DNA from: Archivesica marissinica
Taxonomy: Eukaryota; Mollusca; Bivalvia; Venerida; Vesicomyidae
DNA: 64,000 nt
NCBI GenBank assembly: GCA_014843695.1
Contig: CM026390.1
Span: forward strand, 93,808,019-93,872,018
Direction of reading: 5' to 3'
Shown here: one piece after another, positions 11,342-24,400 of the stretch
Layout: each line of letters starts with the position of its first letter
Position numbering within the stretch: the first letter of the stretch is position 1
The notes under the pieces: model-generated
What the model saw: the letters and a program-made list of their open reading frames with translations, nothing else
What the model was told of the DNA's origin: nothing
The model's database searches: none
Position numbers and translations under genes: made by a program

Positions 11342-11531
11342 TGACTATGACCTTGAATTTGATATCTATGTCAAGATCCACACAGGTATGCTGGTACAAG
11401 TAGTTCCTCCAGTCCGGTGTGCAGCATCTGAGGTTTCTGCATCAGCTCTGTCATATATATCAGTACTGTGTGTTTAAGCATCTAGTGCTTTTGATCATCC
11501 TCTATATTGAACAGCTTCTCTACAGTTGATA

Positions 11532-11532
11532 G

Positions 11533-11580
<48 letters not shown>

Positions 11581-11588
11581 TATATATT
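11532..11588. repeat. TA dinucleotide microsatellite
   Basis: Near-perfect TA run of about 55 bp. Confidence 0.9.
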
Positions 11589-12120
11589 ACAAACAATTAA
11601 ACCTGAGAGGCTTTAATTACAGCAATATTGTGAAATTGGAATTCTAGGAATTGTAAAAAAGCTCTGTTATAAAGTTTTGTTTCTCAATGCCAATTCTTAA
11701 CTGGCTCAACAAACCAACAGTCTCTCTGTTATTGCAAATTAGTTGCAGATGTTCTGCAATACAGTTGCATTCTTTGTCCATTTACATTTATGTAATTGGG
11801 TCAATACGTCTGACAATGCAGAATGTAGTTTTAATGTTGCAAATTGGTGCTGGCTGGTGAATATATACAGAATGTTTTGAATGTACATGTTGGTATTGTT
11901 GTGTAGTAAATATCAACCGTGTATCACATGGACACACACCTAGTTGGATTCCATTGCTACTCGAATGTAGCCATCCATGCCCATATATGCTAGTTTCAGT
12001 CAATAAATAAATCAGCCCCCACCCCTTGTCATTCAGCAGAAATGCAAGAAATAGAACTATATACATACACTATTATTATATACTAGTATTATTTTATGTC
12101 TCCTATGTACATAATAATAG
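11589..12120. other. Intronic DNA, nothing recognised
   Basis: Unique-looking AT-rich sequence. The 92-codon minus frame at 11788-12066 shows no splice-site or family support. Confidence 0.4.
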
Positions 12121-12288
12121 CCCCCCCCCCCCCCCCGGTTTTGATCCTGACTAAATACCCAGGCCCATGTAGTATAGCCCCATCCCCGGTTTTGGTCCTG
12201 ACTAAATACCCAGGCCCATGTATTATAGCCCCACCCCCCGGTTTTGGTCCTGACTAAATACCCATGCCCATATTATTGTTAGAAGTAA
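12121..12288. repeat. About 58-bp repeat, three copies, starting in a C-run
   Basis: Three units sharing GGTTTTGGTCCTGACTAAAT and ATACCCAGGCCCATGTA; the first starts with a run of about 16 C. Confidence 0.8.
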
Positions 12289-12348
12289 CTACAATCATAC
12301 TGTTTTGTTTGGTCTGACTAAATACCCATACCATGCATTATTGTTAGA

Positions 12349-12894
12349 AGTCACTAATTCATACTGCTTGGTTGTGTGAAACCAACATGTTCACTAATTC
12401 ATACTGCTTGGTTGTGTGAAACCAACATGTTCACTAATTCATACTGCTTGGTTGTGTGAAACCAACATGTTCACTAATTCATACTGCTTGGTTGTGTGAA
12501 ACCAACATGTTCACTAATTCATACTGCTTGGTTGTGTGAAACCAACATGTTCACTAATTCATACTGCTTGGTTGTGTGAAACCAACATGTTCACTAATTC
12601 ATACTGCTTGGTTGTGTGAAACCAACATGTTCACTAATTCATACTGCTTGGTTGTGTGAAACCAACATGTTCACTAATTCATACTGCTTGGTTGTGTGAA
12701 ACCAACATGTTCACTAATTCATACTGCTTGGTTGTGTGAAACCAACATGTTCACTAATTCATACTGCTTGGTTGTGTGAAACCAACATGTTCACTAATTC
12801 ATACTGCTGGGTTGTGTGAAACCAACATGTTCACTAATTCATACTGCTGGGTTGTGTGAAACCAACATGTTCACTAATTCATACTGCTGGGTGT
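12349..12894. repeat. Highly homogeneous 40-bp minisatellite, about 13.5 copies
   Basis: Unit TTCACTAATTCATACTGCTT followed by GGTTGTGTGAAACCAACATG. Copies are virtually identical except a CTTGG to CTGGG change in the last three, so the array expanded or was homogenised recently. Confidence 0.92.
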
Positions 12895-13310
12895 AAATGT
12901 GGTGTGAAACCAATGTGTTCACTAATCCAAGCTTGTTTGTGCTGTATTATCTGTTATGTTGGTGCACTGAGATACCCATCATTGCCACAGTATTACACAT
13001 TATAGTAACATGTGACACACATCATACACTTTATTACTTAATGATTGCTTGCTGGCACTGTTGTTTTATTAATTAAAATGCATCTTTTGACGTCAATTTT
13101 GTTACACATAATGCTTGGAAACGTGCAACAATAATAACTTGCAGATATTATATTATAACTGTGACTTATTTCTTAGCAACATAATCTTCAAGTAGCATCA
13201 CAATTGATATTATATCTGATCATAACTCTTCTGCCTTGCTTCTTAAGATATTATAGTTGCGAGCTCAGCTGGTTTCAATTTTGCCTTCAAGAATGAGTTG
13301 ATTACCTGTG
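12895..13310. other. Intronic DNA, nothing recognised
   Basis: AT-rich sequence between two minisatellites without clear features. Confidence 0.4.
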
Positions 13311-14034
13311 TGTTGGTTATATCTCTGGTGTAATGTGGCTATTATAATGACTTGCTATACTTGTCAAGTCTCTATAAGTATTGGTTATATCTCTGGTGCA
13401 ATGTGGTTATTATAATGACTTGCTATACTTGTCAAGTCTCTATAAGTATTGGTTATATCTCTGGTGCAATGTGGCTATTATAATGACTTGCTATACTTGT
13501 CAAGTCTCTATAAGTATTGGTTATATCTCTGGTGCAATGTGGTTATTATAATGACTTGCTATACTTGTCAAGTCTCTATAAGTGTTGGTTATATCTCTGG
13601 TGCAATGTGGTTATTATAATGACTTGCTATACTTGTCAAGTCTCTATAAGTATTGGTTATATCTCTGGTGCAATGTGGTTATTATAATGACTTGCTATAC
13701 TTGTCAAGTCTCTATAAGTATTGGTTATATCTCTGGTGTAATGTGGCTATTATAATGACTTGCTATACTTGTCAAGTCTCTATAAGTATTGGTTATATCT
13801 CTGGTGCAATGTGGTTATTATAATGACTTGCTATACTTGTCAAGTCTCTATAAGTATTGGTTATATCTCTGGTGTAATGTGGCTATTATAATGACTTGCT
13901 ATACTTGTCAAGTCTCTATAAGTATTGGTTATATCTCTGGTGCAATGTGGTTATTATAATGACTTGCTATACTTGTCAAGTCTCTATAAGTATTGGTTAT
14001 ATCTCTGGTGTAATGTGGCTATTATAATGACTTG
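13311..14034. repeat. 68-bp minisatellite, about 10.6 copies
   Basis: Unit contains TTGGTTATATCTCTGGTG, GACTTGCTATACTTGTCAAG and TCTCTATAAG. Two variants (GTAATGTGGC and GCAATGTGGT) alternate in the second half, suggesting dimer amplification. A clearly related but diverged unit lies at about 17776-17855. Confidence 0.9.
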
Positions 14035-14433
14035 ATACATTGATGAGTTATAATTTGAATTGTTTTATATTACTTGTCACTGTATAATTATATGGATTTG
14101 CAGTTGGGTGACTTAGAGGACTAAATTCTCATCAATTTAGTTAGCACAGGGTTTCTAATATACCTATAGCACAAGGCTAGAGCATGCCAAATTGCACAAT
14201 AGATTGACGTTATCAAAAGTGCTGATTTGCATCTAGCCAATTACATGTCACAGGTTATCAATGAGCTAATAGCGATATTCAAAGTTGATAATAATGTTAT
14301 GTCAAGGAAGGAATAGCTTAGTGAAATCTGATTGGTTTCAGAATGAGTATGATGCAACAATGTGAAAGTCATGGTGATTTGATTGGCTAATCTTTGTTAA
14401 TCTTCTCCTTACCAGAATTTGACCTTTTTGTTC

Positions 14434-14634
14434 TTAACCTTTTCCCTCATAGAAGCACCTCTTGACACTATTACCGATACAATATGCATTGACAATGTAG
14501 TAGCCAAACCAATGTTCATAATAAAGGCCAGAATCTCATGTAGTCCTAATATCTATGGAAGTGGGATAGATAGGGCAACTACTTATGCAGATATAATAGT
14601 ATATTAACCTAAATCTCTATGAAGGAAAGGGTTA
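14434..14634 (+). mobile_element. TTAA-type MITE (family 2), copy a
   Basis: Starts TTAACCTTTTCCCTCATAG and ends CTATGAAGGAAAGGGTTAC: inverted ends with TTAA at the left and a one-base-changed site at the right. The interior includes CAATGTTCATAATAAAGGCC and AGATATAATAGTATATTAAC. Related copies are at 19962-20589 and 41029-41268. Confidence 0.75.
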
Positions 14635-14733
14635 CACTATATAAAATAGCGCCCCTCTCTGTAATGAGTTTGAGGCCTTGCTGGTTACTTTCGAGACATC
14701 ATGTCGCCTTGTTCATGGACTTTTCCCAACGAT

Positions 14734-17700
14734 CATGGAGAGCCAAGGCATACAGTACCCCAGTTGTCGCTGCGTTACATGGAGAGCCAAGGCATACAGT
14801 ACCCCAGTTGTCGCTGCGTGACATGGAGAGCCAAGGCATACAGTACCCCAGTTGTCGCTGCGTGACATGGAGAGCCAAGGCATACAGTACTCCATTTGTC
14901 GCTGCGTTACATGGAGAGCCAAGGCATACAGTACTCCATTTGTCGCTGCGTTACATGGAGAGCCAAGGCATACAGTACTCCATTTGTCGCTGCGTTACAT
15001 GGAGAGCCAAGGCATACAGTACTCCATGTGTCGCTGCGTTACATGGAGAGCCAAGGCATACAGTACCCCAGTTGTCGCTGCGTTACATGGAGAGCCAAGG
15101 CATACAGTACCCCAGTTGTCGCTGCGTTACATGGAGAGCCAAGGCATACAGTACCCCAGTTGTCGCTGCGTTACATGGAGAGCCAAGGCATACAGTACCC
15201 CAGTTGTCGCTGCGTTACATGGAGAGCCAAGGCATACAGTACTCCATTTGTCGCTGCGTTACATGGAGAGCCAAGGCATACAGTACCCCAGTTGTCGCTG
15301 CGTTACATGGAGAGCCAAGGCATACAGTACCCCAGTTGTCGCTGCGTTACATGGAGAGCCAAGGCATACAGTACCCCAGTTGTCGCTGCGTTACATGGAG
15401 AGCCAAGGCATACAGTACTCCATTTGTCGCTGCGTTACATGGAGAGCCAAGGCATACAGTACTCCAGTTGTCGCTGCGTTACATGGAGAGCCAAGGCATA
15501 CAGTACTCCAGTTGTCGCTGCGTTACATGGAGAGCCAAGGCATACAGTACCCCAGTTGTCGCTGCGTTACATGGAGAGCCAAGGCATACAGTACTCCATT
15601 TGTCGCTGCGTTACATGGAGAGCCAAGGCATACAGTACTCCAGTTGTCGCTGCGTTACATGGAGAGCCAAGGCATACAGTACCCCAGTTGTCGCTGCGTT
15701 ACATGGAGAGCCAAGGCATACAGTACTCCATTTGTCGCTGCGTTACATGGAGAGCCAAGGCATACAGTACTCCAGTTGTCGCTGCGTTACATGGAGAGCC
15801 AAGGCATACAGTACCCCAGTTGTCGCTGCGTTACATGGAGAGCCAAGGCATACAGTACTCCATTTGTCGCTGCGTTACATGGAGAGCCAAGGCATACAGT
15901 ACTCCAGTTGTCGCTGCGTTACATGGAGAGCCAAGGCATACAGTACTCCAGTTGTCGCTGCGTTACATGGAGAGCCAAGGCATACAGTACTCCATTTGTC
16001 GCTGCGTTACATGGAGAGCCAAGGCATACAGTACTCCCATGTGTCGCTGCGTTACATGGAGAGCCAAGGCATACAGTACTCTATTTGTCGCTGCGTTACA
16101 TGGAGAGCCAAGGCATACAGTACCCCAGTTGTCGCTGCGTTACATGGAGAGCCAAGGCATACAGTACTCCATTTGTCGCTGCGTTACATGGAGAGCCAAG
16201 GCATACAGTACTCCATGTGTCGCTGCGTTACATGGAGAGCCAAGGCATACAGTACCCCAGTTGTCGCTGCGTTACATGGAGAGCCAAGGCATACAGTACC
16301 CCAGTTGTCGCTGCGTTACATGGAGAGCCAAGGCATACAGTACTCCATTTGTCGCTGCGTTACATGGAGAGCCAAGGCATACAGTACCCCAGTTGTCGCT
16401 GCGTTACATGGAGAGCCAAGGCATACAGTACTCCATTTGTCGCTGCGTTACATGGAGAGCCAAGGCATACAGTACCCCAGTTGTCGCTGCGTTACATGGA
16501 GAGCCAAGGCATACAGTACTCCAGTTGTCGCTGCGTTACATGGAGAGCCAAGGCATACAGTACTCCAGTTGTCGCTGCGTTACATGGAGAGCCAAGGCAT
16601 ACACTACCCCAGTTGTCGCTGCGTTACATGGAGAGCCAAGGCATACAGTACTCCATTTGTCGCTGCGTTACATGGAGAGCCAAGGCATACAGTACTCCCA
16701 TGTGTCGCTGCGTTACATGGAGAGCCAAGGCATACAGTACTCCATTTGTCGCTGCGTTACATGGAGAGCCAAGGCATACAGTACCCCAGTTGTCGCTGCG
16801 TTACATGGAGAGCCAAGGCATACAGTACTCCATTTGTCGCTGCGTTACATGGAGAGCCAAGGCATACAGTACTCCATGTGTCGCTGCGTTACATGGAGAG
16901 CCAAGGCATACAGTACCCCAGTTGTCGCTGCGTTACATGGAGAGCCAAGGCATACAGTACTCCATGTGTCGCTGCGTTACATGGAGAACCAAGGCATACA
17001 GTACCCCAGTTGTCGCTGCGTTACATGGAGAGCCAAGGCATACAGTACTCCAGTTGTCGCTGCGTTACATGGAGAGCCAAGACATACAGTACCCCAGTTG
17101 TCGCTGCGTTACATGGAGAGCCAAGGCATACAGTACCCCAGTTGTCGCTGCGTTACATGGAGAGCCAAGGCATACAGTACTCCATTTGTCGCTGCGTGAC
17201 ATGGAGAGCCAAGGCATACAGTACTCCAGTTGTCGCTGCGTGACATGGAGAGCCAAGGCATACAGTACCCCAGTTGTCGCTGCGTTACATGGAGAGCCAA
17301 GGCATACAGTACCCCAGTTGTCGCTGCGTTACATGGAGAGCCAAGGCATACAGTACTCCATTTGTCGCTGCGTTACATGGAGAGCCAAGGCATACAGTAC
17401 TCCAGTTGTCGCTGCGTTACATGGAGAGCCAAGGCATACAGTACCCCAGTTGTCGCTGCGTTACATGGAGAGCCAAGGCATACAGTACTCCATTTGTCGC
17501 TGCGTTACATGGAGAGCCAAGGCATACAGTACTCCAGTTGTCGCTGCGTTACATGGAGAGCCAAGGCATACAGTACCCCAGTTGTCGCTGCGTTACATGG
17601 AGAGCCAAGGCATACAGTACTCCATTTGTCGCTGCGTTACATGGAGAGCCAAGGCATACAGTACTCCAGTTGTCGCTGCGTTACATGGAGAGCCAAGGCA

Positions 17701-17776
17701 TACAGTACCCCAGTTGTCGCTGCGTTACATGGAGAGCCAAGGCATACAGTACTCCCATGTGTCGCTGCGTTACATG
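14734..17776. repeat. 44-bp satellite, about 69 copies (3.0 kb)
   Basis: Unit CATGGAGAGCCAAGGCATAC then AGTACCCCAGTTGTCGCTGC and GTTA. Main variants are CCCCAGTTG, TCCAGTTG, TCCATTTG and TCCATGTG, with rare 45-bp units (TCCCATGTG). Because 44 is not a multiple of three the frame rotates each unit, yet no plus frame has a stop, giving overlapping frames of up to 979 codons. From about 17270 to 17740 the variants cycle in a fixed order of three, a 132-bp higher-order repeat. I read it as satellite, not a gene. Confidence 0.92.
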
Positions 17777-17855
17777 ATGTGGTTATTATGATGATTTGAT
17801 ATACTTGTCAAAGCTCTTATGAGTGCTGGTTTTGTCTCTGCTGTAATGTGGTCAT
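17777..17855. repeat. Diverged solitary unit of the 68-bp minisatellite
   Basis: ATGTGGTTATTATGATGATT, ATACTTGTCAAAGCTC and CTGCTGTAATGTGGTCAT align along more than a full unit of the array at 13311-14034, directly abutting the right edge of the 44-bp satellite. Confidence 0.75.
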
Positions 17856-18268
17856 CCACACATTGAACAACATTATTTGTCATAGTATGTTCCATGCTCG
17901 TACTATGTGGTTCCCGGGAATCTCTGTGATATCAGCTTGTCTGAATTCTTTGATACCATATCTCATTGTGATATATCATCAAGTAATGAGGTTTGAAACA
18001 AAAATCTTCAGTCCTGTTGGTGTTGTATAACCATTCAAACAAGAGTAAAACGATTTCCATTAGATCCATTGAGAGATTTAAATATTAAAATTATCATCTA
18101 TGAATTTCAGTCCTGGCTTATTTAGCTGCCTGTCCCGTTATCTGTCTTGTAAATTTGATGGTAGTTAAGAAAGATTAAAGAATAAATCAATTTGAGGTAA
18201 CCCTGAGCAGATTGCTGTTGTAGATGGGAGGGAGCAGTTAATGATCTTCCTTACAGATTAAAATAGGT
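17856..18268. other. Intronic DNA, nothing recognised
   Basis: No repeats, element ends or supported exons seen. Confidence 0.4.
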
Positions 18269-18597
18269 TAAAGAATGTGTGTGCTGAATCTTGGTGATAT
18301 CTACAGTAAGACATGAATGCCAATGTACACTGAGTGTTCACATTCTGTGCCTTAAAGAATGTGTGTGCTGAATCTTGTGATATCTACAGTAAGACATGAG
18401 TGCCATGTACACTGAGTGTTCACATTCTGTGCCTTAAAGAATGTGCGTGCTGAATCTTGTGATATCTACAGTAAGACATGAGTCCCATGTACACTGAGTG
18501 TTCACATTCTGTGCCTTAAAGAATGTGCGTGCTGAATCTTGTGATATCTACAGTAAGACATGAGTCCCATGTACACTGAGTGTTCACATTCTGTGCC
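18269..18597. repeat. 82-bp tandem repeat, four copies
   Basis: Each unit starts TTAAAGAATGTG, contains TGATATCTACAGTAAGACAT and ends GTTCACATTCTGTGCC; AGAATGTG at the start pairs with CACATTCT near the end, so each unit can fold back. Confidence 0.88.
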
Positions 18598-18848
18598 GCT
18601 TTCATTGTTTTTACAAGGCAAAACTATGTTGACAAAGCATTCTATGCAGGCATGGCAGAAGTAATGTTACTTATTAAAGCAAAAAACACAAATCTAAGCC
18701 GCAGAACGTAATAGCTATTTGTTGTGGAAAATGATTTCTGTTGTTTGAACAATGATAGTTTTTCTCCTAGGAGAGACAGAGTATTATTGCATACTGTTGC
18801 AACAAATATACTCCTGTCTCATTATTCCAAAAAATAATTTTGGCAAAA

Positions 18849-18985
18849 GCATGAATCCAGTGGATATGCCATTAACGCCAATTCCGTCATCGTCTGCTAC
18901 AGTATTCTTCATATGTACAGGAGAATTCTTGTAGAGGAATCATGAATCCAGTGGATATGCCATTAACGACAATTCCGTCATCTTC
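18849..18985. repeat. Direct duplication of about 45 bp
   Basis: CATGAATCCAGTGGATATGC through AATTCCGTCATC occurs at about 18849 and again at about 18941 with few changes. Confidence 0.8.
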
Positions 18986-19961
18986 TGCTCTCAGTATTTT
19001 TCACCTTCATAATTAGTCCTTGTACTAAAAACTTGGAACAGTAATAAAATTGCACTGAAATAATATTTCATCTATAATTTTATAATAGTTAATTGTACCA
19101 ATTGGTGACCCTTTAAAAATTTATGTTGCACTTGTCATTTTATTTACCTCAATAAATAGATCAGCGTGTCGTCCATCAAATAACACAAAACAGCTAATAC
19201 TAACGGAGGTAGATAGTGAGGCCCCAAAATTGGACAGCCTAGAACTAGTAACCGTAATGCTACTTTGTTCGTTTATTGACAGCATCAGACAGAAAAATTA
19301 ATTAACCACTTGTTGGACCTCCAAAAAATAAACAGTTTGCACATGTGCACAAATGTGGGTTTTCTAGAATGCCACAGAGAATTTAAAACTCGAGTAAACT
19401 TGTGTTTAGTATGTTTTAACTAGCCTGTCTTGGAAATCTTCATGACTGTCATTTGGAAACATGCACTGCAATGGTCAAGAACAAAAATCATGCGTGCAAC
19501 TGCAATATCAAGTGTTTGTGAGGGTGGATGAATGGGTCACCCTGTCCAAAGGGTCGCCAAAGGTAGATAGATATATATATATATATATGACTTTACGACT
19601 GAGAAAATAAGAGGTAAATGAGCAAAAATCATGACTGAGGATTTTAATGATTTCAAAATGGCTGAACTCTCCTAATTACTTACTCTGTGGACATGTAAAG
19701 CATTGATCTTCATCTCCAGGAGTCAGAAGTTGGAAGCTAATGTAAATCAGTTATATGACTCTCCAATATGTGACGTTCCGATATGTGATGTTTGGAATGT
19801 CAAGTTTTAAGTCAGAAAATGTTGGATGACAAATTCGATGCTACTCTTTGAAACTTAATTATTTTCCTATAACAATTTGTTAATGAGTATATACATACAT
19901 GTAAAAGAAAGTGATGTGCTTGTTGTTTTTTACTATTCCTTGATGAAAACAGTGTCGTATT
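18986..19961. other. Intronic DNA with a short TA run
   Basis: A TA microsatellite lies at 19569-19588. No other element or exon was recognised. Confidence 0.4.
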
Positions 19962-20589
19962 TTAACCCTTTCCCTCATGGAAGCACCTCCTGACGCCATT
20001 ACCAATACGACATACATTGACAATGTAGTAGCCAAACCAATGTTCATAATAAGGCCAGAATCTCATGTAGTCCCAGTAATATCTATTTACGTAACCATAT
20101 TTTATTGCAAATCAATATTACATATGTCATACACATAACAATACATCCAGTGCATGATAGCTAAATGGCTGTCGTTTGTATGGAGATATAATAGTATATT
20201 AACCTAAATCTCTATGTAGTCCCAGTAATATCTATGGAGGTGGGATAGATATGGCGACTACTTATCCAGTGCATGATAGCTAAATGGCTGTCGTTTGTAT
20301 GGAGATATAATAGTATATTAATCTAAATCTCTATGTAGTCCCAGTAGTATCTATGGAGGTGGGATAGATATGGCGACTACTTATCCACGGCATGATAGCT
20401 AAATGGCTGTCGTTTGTATGGAGATATAATAGTATATTAACCTAAATCTCTATGTAGTCCCAGTAGTATCTATGGAGGTGGGATAGATATGGTGACTACT
20501 TATCCAGTGCATGATAGCTAAATGGCTGTGGTTTGTATGGAGATATAATAGTATATTAACCTAGATCTTTCTATGAAGTAAAAGGTTAA
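19962..20589 (+). mobile_element. TTAA-type MITE (family 2), copy b, internally amplified
   Basis: Begins TTAACCCTTTCCCTCATGG and ends in TCTATGAAGT...GGTTAA. Inside, a segment of about 119 bp (ATCTATGGAGGTGGGATAG ... AAATCTCTATGTAGTCCCAG) is tandemly repeated about three to four times, so the element is about 630 bp against 200 bp for copy a. Confidence 0.75.
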
Positions 20590-20851
20590 CGTTTTTACTG
20601 CATAAGTATTTGTGGTTGCTAATATTTTCTTTCTTTTGAATGAACCATTTACTTTTATGAATTACAATAAATATGTAATAGAGTAAGCACCACTACAGCC
20701 ATTTTATGGGCACTGATAATTGTATTCATTTGTTATGTGTTGTTCTTGATTACTATCATTTATTATGTCTGCATTAATTAACCCCATTTTGTCAGAGCTA
20801 CATTAGTTTTGAGGATCATAAACAGTTACTGTCGTAGACTGGGAATTAACT

Positions 20852-21186
20852 AGGTACTATGATGAAGTCTCGAGAACTTTGTATATGCAGTAAGGTATTA
20901 TGGTGGAAGTCTCGAGAACTATGTATATCCAGTAAGGTATTATGGTGGAAGTCTCGAGAACTTTGTATATCCAGTAAGGTATTATGATGAAGTCTCGAGA
21001 ACTTTGTATATCCAGTAAGGTACTATGATGAAGTCTCGAGAACTTTGTATATCCAGTAAGGTATTATGATGGAAGTCTCGAGAACCATGTATATCCAGTA
21101 AGGTACTGTGATGGAAGTCTCGAGAACCATGTATATCCAATAAGGCGCTATGATGGAAGTCTCGAGAACTATGTAATGTCAGTAAG
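20852..21186. repeat. 42-bp minisatellite, about 8 copies
   Basis: Unit GAAGTCTCGAGAACTTTGTA then TATCCAGTAAGGTATTATGATG. Each unit carries the CTCGAG palindrome. Confidence 0.88.
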
Positions 21187-21424
21187 AATGAGGCATCAAG
21201 GTTAGTCTCGAGATCATAATGTGAATTCCAGCACGATTGCTCTCCTGTCACAGGCTTTGTGCTGTGAGAGACAGAGATGACAACTATCCTGTAAGCTGTA
21301 CAGAAGATCACTTTGTGTACCTGTATTCAGTTATTGATACTGTTTATGCTCGAATAATAGATTACTGATGTAGCACAGACTAGGAAGCCAATCCAGCTAC
21401 CTACCTGTAAAATGCCATGGATAC

Positions 21425-24400
21425 CTGGTGTCACTGCAGATGGTTAGACTTAACCCACCCTGTATCACTGTAGATGGTTAGACCTAACTTACCTGGTATC
21501 ACTGTAGATGGTTAGACCTAACTTACCTGGTATCACTGTAGAAGGTTAGACCTAACTTACCTGGTATCACTGTAGATGGTTAGACCTAACTTACCTTGTA
21601 TCACTGTAGAAGGTTAGACCTAACCCACCTTGTATCACTGTAGAAGGTTAGACCTAACTTACCTGGTATCACTGTAGATGGTTAGACCTAACTTACCTGT
21701 ATCACTGTAGAAGGTTAGACCTAACTTACCGGTATCACTGTAGAAGGTTAGACCTAACTTACCTGGTATCACTGTAGATGGTTAGACCTAACTTACCTGG
21801 TATCACTGTAGATGGTTAGACCTAACTTATCTGGTATCACTGTAGAAGGTTAGACCTAACTTACCTGGTATCACTGTAGATGGTTAGACCTAACTTACCT
21901 GGTATCACTGTAGATGGTTAGACCTAACTTATCTGGTATCACTGTAGAAGGTTAGACCTAACTTACCTGGTATCACTGTAGATGGTTAGACCTAACTTAC
22001 CTGGTATCACTGTAGATGGTTAGACCTAACTTATCTGGTATCACTGTAGAAGGTTAGACCTAACTTACCTGGTATCACTGTAGATGGTTAACCTAACTTA
22101 CCAGGTATCACTGTAGATGGTTAGACCTAACTTACCAGGTATCACTGTAGACGGTTAGACCTAACCCACCTTGTATCACTGTAGAAGGTTAGACCTAACT
22201 TACCTGGTATCACTGTAGATGGTTAGACCTAACTTACCTGGTATCACTGTAGAAGGTTAGACCTAACCCACCTGGTATCACTGTAGAAGGTTAGACCTAA
22301 TTGACCTGGTATCACTGTAGATGGTTAGACCTAACTTACCTTGTATCACTGAATGGTTAGACCTAACTTACCTGGTATCACTGTAGATGGTTAGACCTAA
22401 CTTACCTGGTATCACTGTAGATGGTTAGACCTAACTTACCTTGTATCACTGTAGAAGGTTAGACCTAACCCACCTTGTATCACTGTAGAGGTTAGACCTA
22501 ACTTACCTGGTATCACTGTAGAAGGTTAGACCTAACTTACCTGGTATCACTGTAGATGGTTAGACCTAACTTACCTTGTATCACTGTAGAAGGTTAGACC
22601 TAACTTACCTTGTATCACTGTAGAAGGTTAGACCTAACTTACCTTGTATCACTGTAGATGGTTAGACCTAACTTACCTGGTATCACTGGAGAAGGTTAGA
22701 CCTAATTGACCTGGTATCACTGTAGATGGTTAGACCTAACTTACCTTGTATCACTGTAGATGGTTAGACCTAACTTACCTGGTATCACTGTAGATGGTTA
22801 GACCTAACTTACCTTGTATCACTGTAGATGGTTAGACCTAACCCACCTTGTATCACTGTAGAAGGTTAGACCTAACCCACCTTGTATCACTGTAGAAGGT
22901 TAGACCTAACACCTGTATCACTGTAGAAGGTTAGACCTAACACCTGTATCACTGTAGAAGGTTAGACCTAACACCTGTATCACTGTAGAAGGTTAGACCT
23001 AACTTACCTGGTATCACTGTAGATGGTTAGACCTAACTTACCTGGTATCACTGTAGATGGTTAGACCTAACTTACCTGGTATCACTGTAGATGGTAGACC
23101 TAACTTACCTGTATCACTGAGAGGTTAGACCTAACTTACCTGGTATCACTTAGATGGTTAGACCTAACTTACCTGGTATCACTGTAGATGGTTAGACCTA
23201 ACTTACCTGGTATCACTGTAGAAGGTTAGACCTAACTTACCTGGTATCACTGTAGATGGTTAGACCTAACTTACCTGGTATCACTGTAGATGGTTAGACC
23301 TAACTTACCTTGTATCACTGCATATGGTTAGACCTAACTTACCTGGTATCACTGTAGATGGTTAGACCTAACTTACCTGGTATCACTGTAGATGGTTAGA
23401 CCTAACTTACCTGGTATCACTGTAGATGGTTAGACCTAACTTACCTGGTATCACTGTAGAAGGTTAGACCTAACTTACCTCGTATCACTGTAGATGGTTA
23501 GACCTAACTTACCTTGTATCACTGTAGAAGGTTAGACCTAACTTACCTTGTATCACTGTAGATGGTTAGACCTAACTTACCTTGTATCACTGTAGATGGT
23601 TAGACCTAACTTACCTGGTATCACTGGAGAAGGTTAGACCTAATTGACCTGGTATCACTGTAGATGGTTAGACCTAACTTACCTTGTATCACTGTAGATG
23701 GTTAGACCTAACTTACCTGGTATCACTGTAGATGGTTAGACCTAACTTACCTTGTATCACTGTAGATGGTTAGACCTAACCCACCTTGTATCACTGTAGA
23801 AGGTTAGACCTAACCCACCTTGTATCACTGTAGAAGGTTAGACCTAACCCACCTTGTATCACTGTAGAAGGTTAGACCTAACCCACCTTGTATCACTGTA
23901 GAAGGTTAGACCTAACTTACCTGGTATCACTGTAGATGGTTAGACCTAACTTACCTGGTATCACTGTAGATGGTTAGACCTAACTTACCTGGTATCACTG
24001 TAGATGGATAGACCTAACTTACCTCGTATCACTGGAGATGGTTAGACCTAACTTACCTGGTATCACTATAGATGGTTAGACCTAACTTACCTGGTATCAC
24101 TGTAGATGGTTAGACCTAACTTACCTGGTATCACTGTAGATGGTTAGACCTAACTTACCTGGTATCACTGTAGATGGTTAGACCTAACTTACCTGGTATC
24201 ACTATAGATGGTTAGACCTAACTTACCTGGTATCACTGTAGATGGTTAGACTTAACCCACCCTGTATCACTGTAGATGGTTAGACCTAACTTACCTTGTA
24301 TCACTGTAGATGGTTAGACCTAATTGACCTGGTATCACTGTAGAAGGTTAGACCTAACTTACCTTGTATCACTGTAGATGGTTAGACCTAACTTACCTGG

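Noticed and set aside
14619..17791. Open frames of 874, 979 and 767 codons as giant repeat-protein genes
   Set aside because: They overlap in all three plus frames, start in arbitrary ATGs of the unit, and exist because the 44-bp unit lacks stops. No promoter, splice sites or flanking coding sequence.
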